A DNA stretch of 64,000 nt, from assembly GCA_030248135.1 (NCBI GenBank), contig JASANC010000082.1, positions 1-64,000 of the forward strand. Direction: 5' to 3'. A program made the translations under genes and the position numbers. The DNA comes from Theristus sp. LFF4_11 (taxonomy: Eukaryota > Nematoda > Chromadorea > Monhysterida > Xyalidae). This document shows positions 59,901 to 64,000 of this stretch, piece after piece. Below the pieces are notes generated by a model. It made no database searches. It had not been told where the DNA came from and worked only from the letters and a program-made list of their open reading frames with translations. Each line of letters starts with the position of its first letter. Positions within the stretch are counted from its first letter, which is position 1.

Positions 59901-61760
59901 AATTCAAGTGTGAGACCTTTCCACTCTGAGCGCATGATTTGAACTATCACGGGTATCCAAAAAGACCAATTTGTCACCTTCGCAACAGTTTCAAAATTGA
60001 ATCACGCATCTTGATACTAATTTTTTCTTGCACTCATTTCAGTCAATTTGTTGATTTTTCGAGCTTTTTAGAAAATCTGCCACAGTGACCGCTAGGAATT
60101 ATATAACAAAAAAAAATTTTGTCACTAAAATGGCAACGCATGTTTTATCAGTGCTGAAAATTTCAGCTCATAATATTAAAACACCAGCCAGTGACAGCAG
60201 TTTGAAAATGGGACCTTTTTTTGGCCCACCCTGTATATGTTGCCTTTGTTTCATAATCTACGTGAAACGTTTTTTTCTGGTCTTTCATAAAGAAAAGTTT
60301 CCTGAAAAATGAAGGTGAAGATTACTAACGTAATCGAGTTTTTGCCCTTCAGGTCAGTCGTGACTGGGTGTGCAGCAGTGAACCGTTGGACACGCCAATC
60401 GAGTGGCCAACGATACGGAAACGCCTCAATTCTGTTTCGGCCGGTTTGTTTTATTTGTTTTTTTCACGAGTTCTGGTGGGTTTTTATCGAGCTACTTCGA
60501 AAAGTCCGGCAATTATGGTTTTTGGTTCCGCACATGAAACTATCATATTAATTTTTTGGGTTCTGCGACTGAGTGCGTGTGGAGACGTAGAAAGAAAACT
60601 AGTTTGAATCTTTATGGCCTCACGCACGCGCGCGCTATCATGAAAAGGCAAATGATGATGCTGATTGGCTACATTCGATTGGGAGCCACTGATTGGTTGA
60701 ACGGCTGTGATTATTTGGTGGCGAATACCACGCCACTGTGTTGTAAATTGGTCAAACTTTCCTCCATGATAAGAAAGGTCTGATAATGAGTCAAAATCCA
60801 ATCACTCTCCATCTGTTTCCTTGCAAATTCAGGCACGAAACGTCACGAGCTCTCCTCGCATGCGGCGATCGACTCGATTTGGACGTATCTCGACGAAAAG
60901 ATGGCCGACAGTTGCGTCGCAGCCAACGACGTACCGCAATTGGAGGCGTCGAGCGTGCAACAACAACAGCAAGAACAGAGAGACGTCGTCGTCAACGTTG
61001 ACTCTGAGCACGAATTGGTGGTGCTGCCGGCGCACGATCAGGAGTTGGCTGAAACTGCTGGACCGTCGGAGATGGGCACGGTAAGAGGGTTTTTTAGTTT
61101 CTTGTTCGTGATTGGTCGCATTTGAATTGGCGCTTCTGCGCTGATTGGTTGTGTCGAGTGGCGGTGCTCGAACTCTTGCGAATATATTGCGATCACGCGG
61201 TTTTTGCGATGACGATTTATTGCCAGCTCCCACACATCATTACGGCGATGTTGCACGACGGTCACTGACGGACAAACACACTGGCTCTTGGCCTAACTGT
61301 GTGTGTGTGTTTGTGTGCCAGTGTGTTTGTTACGGTCACTATACGACGACATAGCACGACGGATTTGTTTGTTTGTTTGAATCTCGCTCGAAAACCTCAG
61401 TCGCTGGACGACAAAACGCTGCCAGACGCGCCAGCCGCCAGCCGCCAGGATGCGAACTCTGGCGAAAATTCTGCCAGAAAGGCCGACGAACAACTGGCGA
61501 AACTGCGACAGACGCTGGCTGAGGCGACCGAGCACGACTTCGACGGTAATCACTTTGACGACGACGACGACTTCCTTGCGCAATCAGGCGACCAGTTCGC
61601 AGACGATGACCTGGCAGCAACTACTGCGACCGAACAAGCACCGCTCGAGTCTACAGTGGTCGAACAATCAGCGACAAAGCGAATGCGACTGAGTGAAAGC
61701 GCTGCGGCACCGCCACATTCGGGTGCACTGTATCCGGTGTTGAGTGACGATTTGCGTTGA
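56920..61760 (+). CDS. ARB2/FAM172A family protein, 9 exons
   Basis: Member of the ARB2/FAM172A family, an alpha/beta-hydrolase-like fold linked in other organisms to heterochromatin silencing and Argonaute/splicing partners. Exons: 56920-57135, 57378-57443, 57560-57684, 58060-58201, 58510-58629, 58966-59079, 60353-60443, 60833-61080, 61401-61760; 493 aa with continuous phase. Conserved blocks in order: GFGLHFTDDGKLRQIQNGQ, NQKRYEALGD, LVLIHGSGAVRAGLWARR, VAHSAGG (Ser214 in the nucleophile-elbow position), VKAVCLTDS, WVCSSEPLDTP and GTKRHELSSHAAI. A low-complexity tail of about 200 residues follows, with a polyglutamine stretch and acidic runs (DDDDD near 61556), so the protein is longer than the human one. 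A basic KRMRL near the C-terminus could act in nuclear import. Intron 6 holds a complete 901-bp mariner-like element and intron 4 a palindromic MITE. Confidence 0.94.
57207..57290. mobile_element. Hairpin MITE, copy 8
   Basis: In ARB2 intron 1. GGGGCATTCATGAACTAGTA ... CTGCTTCATGAATGCCGC; slightly shorter stem than the other copies. Confidence 0.82.
58273..58482. mobile_element. Palindromic MITE (TAAAGGCCCGTT ends)
   Basis: About 210 bp with ends TAAAGGCCCGTTCTCATACTGACG and ...CGTATGAACGGGCCTTTA. Internal GACGTACGTCGACGTAC and repeated ATGCAATAACAC. In ARB2 intron 4, ending near the 3' splice site of exon 5. A related palindrome lies at about 44,772-44,912 in receptor intron 5. Confidence 0.8.
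59333..60233. mobile_element. Mariner-like element, 901 bp, in ARB2 intron 6
   Basis: The ends CAGGGTGGGCCAAAAAAAGG and CCTTTTTTTGGCCCACCCTG are inverted repeats, flanked by TA at 59331-59332 and 60234-60235. The subterminal sequence is related to the GTGAGCC family but diverged. No transposase is visible. It lies inside an intron of a conserved gene and does not disturb the splice sites. Confidence 0.87.
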
Positions 61761-63128
61761 TGCGTGCGAGACATGATTGTTTTCTTCGTGTTTTTTGAAT
61801 TCTGTGGTATTTTTCTTGAAAATAATAGTTGGATCGCCAGTTTAATGGTCCACTCCTGGAGTGAAGAAAGTGCATCATCCGCTGGACTGGCTGCATCTTG
61901 CACGACCATACTATTACAATACGTTCTCTGTTGGACTAGCGGAGTTCTGCGAGTGTGTAGCAATTTGTAACGCCGGTTTGCGTTGCTCCGTTTTTGTGTG
62001 CTGCAAGTCAAACTTTTCATTTCGGTAAGTAGCGTGTACTACTGTTTTGTGAGCTACAGTACAGCGTTCCATCTAAATGATTGTTTCAACTTCACTGGTA
62101 ACTAGCTTCGTGATTTTCCTTGTGAAATCTTGAAAATGCTATTTTCAAAGATTGATATCGGGAAGCAGAGTTGAAGAACAATTGTGAAAAAAGTTTGTTG
62201 TGATGCGTTTGTATCTGTTTTTTGTTTTGTGGTATCATATGTTTTGAAGTCTGAAAAAATATTTATCGTGCAGCCCACCAAGCAATCGTGTTTGTCAAAT
62301 GTGCTTCTTTATTGTGTGCTTGTTTTTTTGGTGTTCTCTTTTCAATTGAGTTTCTATTCACTGTCTGTCATACTGTCAAACTGGCCATTTTTTCGTTTGA
62401 AAAATTAGTTTTTTGCGACGTTTGTTTCGTTTATGTCGTGTCCGGTGTCATCATAATAGGAAGTTTCAATCGATTTTTGTTCTTGGTTTTCCTTTATTTT
62501 ACTCGTGCGGATTAGTAAAAATCAAGAAAAAACAATACGCATGTATTATACAAGAACCGCAAGTAAAAGGTTGGCATCTAAAAAACTACTGTAAGCATGG
62601 TTTTGTATGTACGTATTTACGTGTGCGCTGCACGTTATTTGTTGACATAACAATACATAACATAACATTAACAGTACAGTATCTGATTATAAATAATACT
62701 GATGCAGTACTAAAAAACCAATACACCCAAATAGAAAAACATGAGCAACAAAATGATGAAGATAGCCCAATCATGATAAAAACATATAGTGCTGTGAAAG
62801 TGGATATCTTACCCTGAAAATTCTGTTTTCAAATATAATCATGCGGATGCGCGAGCGAGCGTCAGCGAGCGGACAGCGCATCACGCATAATATGAGCCGT
62901 TTTCCCCTCGCGCGCGTTTTTCAAACTTTCTCGCTGCCCTGCAGCGAGCATAGTATAAGCCACAAACTTGGTTCTGTGCACACGAAACGAACACCCAAAG
63001 TTGTGCTTGGAGCCGCGAAAAAATTTTCATCGGACGATTTTTCATACGCTCTAGACACGAAAAACCTATTCTGAAAATCGTGTTACTTCTTTCCCTTTGT
63101 ATTTTTTTTCTGGTATGTAATCAACATG
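61761..63128. other. AT-rich intergenic region after ARB2
   Basis: No gene, RNA or repeat recognised. The frames near 62,413-62,817 and 62,841-63,074 have no family match or splice context. Confidence 0.5.
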
Positions 63129-63640
63129 TGTGCGCCCTTTCAATTTTTACCTGCGACACTTTCACAGTCGAACAAAAATGTTTCCTGGGGTAATTCCATC
63201 CGGAGATTTTGAAAATTGGGTTAATTTTTTACCCAGACCCTGTTTTTGGGTAAAAATTGGGCATTTTTAAAAGTTCGCAGGGTTTTCACCTGGTTTTAGG
63301 TGTGCGCCCTTTCAATTTTTACCTGCGACACTTTCACAGTCGAACAAGAATGTTTCCTGGGGTAATTCCATCCGGAGATTTTAAAAATTGAGTTAATTTT
63401 TTACCCAGACCTTGTTTTGGGTAAAAATTGGGCATTTTTAAAAGATCGCAGGGTTTTCACCTGGTTTTAAGTGTGCGCCCTTTCAATTTTTACCTGCGAC
63501 ACTTTCACAGTCCAGCAAAAATGTTTCCTGGGGTAATTTCATCCGTAGATTGTGAAAAAAATTTTTGCCAGGGCATTTTTTTGTCAAAATTGTGCATTTT
63601 TTACAGTTCGTAGCATTTTGACTGGGTATCAGCTTTTCAC
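63129..63640. repeat. ~171-bp tandem repeat, three copies
   Basis: Units start tgtgcgccctttcaattttt at 63,129, 63,300 and 63,472, giving periods of 171 and 172. Each has gtttcctggggtaattccat and acccagacc...gggtaaaaattgggcat; the third is decayed at its end. Confidence 0.9.
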
Positions 63641-63693
63641 TCTTACAAATTTTGTCTGAGCTACGAAAAATAATAGGAAAAAGGTCCAGTCCG

Positions 63694-64000
63694 TAGGAAT
63701 TCAATGCGCTGATCACGGATTTTGGGTTAGTTTTCTTATGTGAGCAACTTTAGATGCTGAATCGTGACGATTTCGGGCGAATCGGCCGTGGAAATTGGCG
63801 AAATCGGTCTAGAAACGAAAAACAAGAAAATGGTGTTTTCCAAGGTAATTCAATGCGCTGATCACGGATTTTGGGTTAGTTTTCTTACGTGAGCAACTTT
63901 AGATGCTGAATCGTGACGATTTCGGGCGAATCGGCCGTGGAAATTGGCGAAATCGGTCTAGAATCGAAAAACAAGAAAATGGTGTTTTCCAGGGTAATTC
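63694..64000. repeat. 147-bp tandem repeat running off the window
   Basis: aattcaatgcgctgatcacg recurs 147 bases apart, with nearly identical units carrying gaatcgtgacgatttcgg. The array continues past the window end, so copy number is unknown. Confidence 0.9.

Noticed and set aside
62413..63074. Open frames of 134 and 77 residues after ARB2
   Set aside because: No motif, no coding-like bias and no splice context; best read as intergenic.

Overview
The window is animal nuclear DNA, most likely from a nematode or another compact-genome invertebrate. Coding exons are split by GT-AG introns and match animal-specific families: a type I TGF-beta receptor kinase, the SUMO E1 subunit UBA2, the membrane insertase subunit GET1/WRB and an ARB2/FAM172A protein. 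Two of the start codons sit 8 and 20 bases after a 3' splice site with no visible upstream coding exon, as expected where a spliced leader is added in trans. The nematode assignment is an inference, because no rRNA or mitochondrial marker is present.

Left part (1-25.6 kb): about two units of a ~12 kb tandem duplication, plus the start of a third (unit 1 about 1-12.3 kb, unit 2 about 12.3-24.2 kb, unit 3 fragment to 25,077). Each unit carries the same exons of a secreted cysteine-rich protein that I cannot assign to a family. The unit 1 copy has a broken exon. The units are otherwise very alike but carry different transposon insertions, so each supplies empty sites for the other. In this way a mariner-like element, a second mariner-like element with transposase remnants, a 5'-truncated LINE, a 262-bp MITE and a 1.26-kb insertion can be delimited to the base or nearly so.

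Right part (25.8-61.8 kb): five conserved genes. A seven-exon FkbM-type methyltransferase-like (Star-like) membrane protein lies on the minus strand (25,827-29,256). On the plus strand follow UBA2 (16 exons, 31,913-41,661), a type I TGF-beta/BMP receptor kinase (12 exons, 42,172-51,569), GET1/WRB (6 exons, 53,754-56,242) and ARB2/FAM172A (9 exons, 56,920-61,760). I placed the exon borders by eye from splice sites, and the reading phase is continuous through each of these models. They serve unrelated housekeeping and signalling roles and do not form a pathway.

Introns and intergenic DNA are full of non-autonomous DNA transposons. Three hAT-like elements have clear 8-bp target duplications. A hairpin family with TAA target duplications occurs eight times, six of them inside introns. 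There are CCAAT-core hairpins, G/C-run MITEs, and a 3.3-kb near-perfect palindrome bounded by TTAA inside the receptor kinase gene. The right edge (63.1-64 kb) runs into two tandem-repeat arrays.
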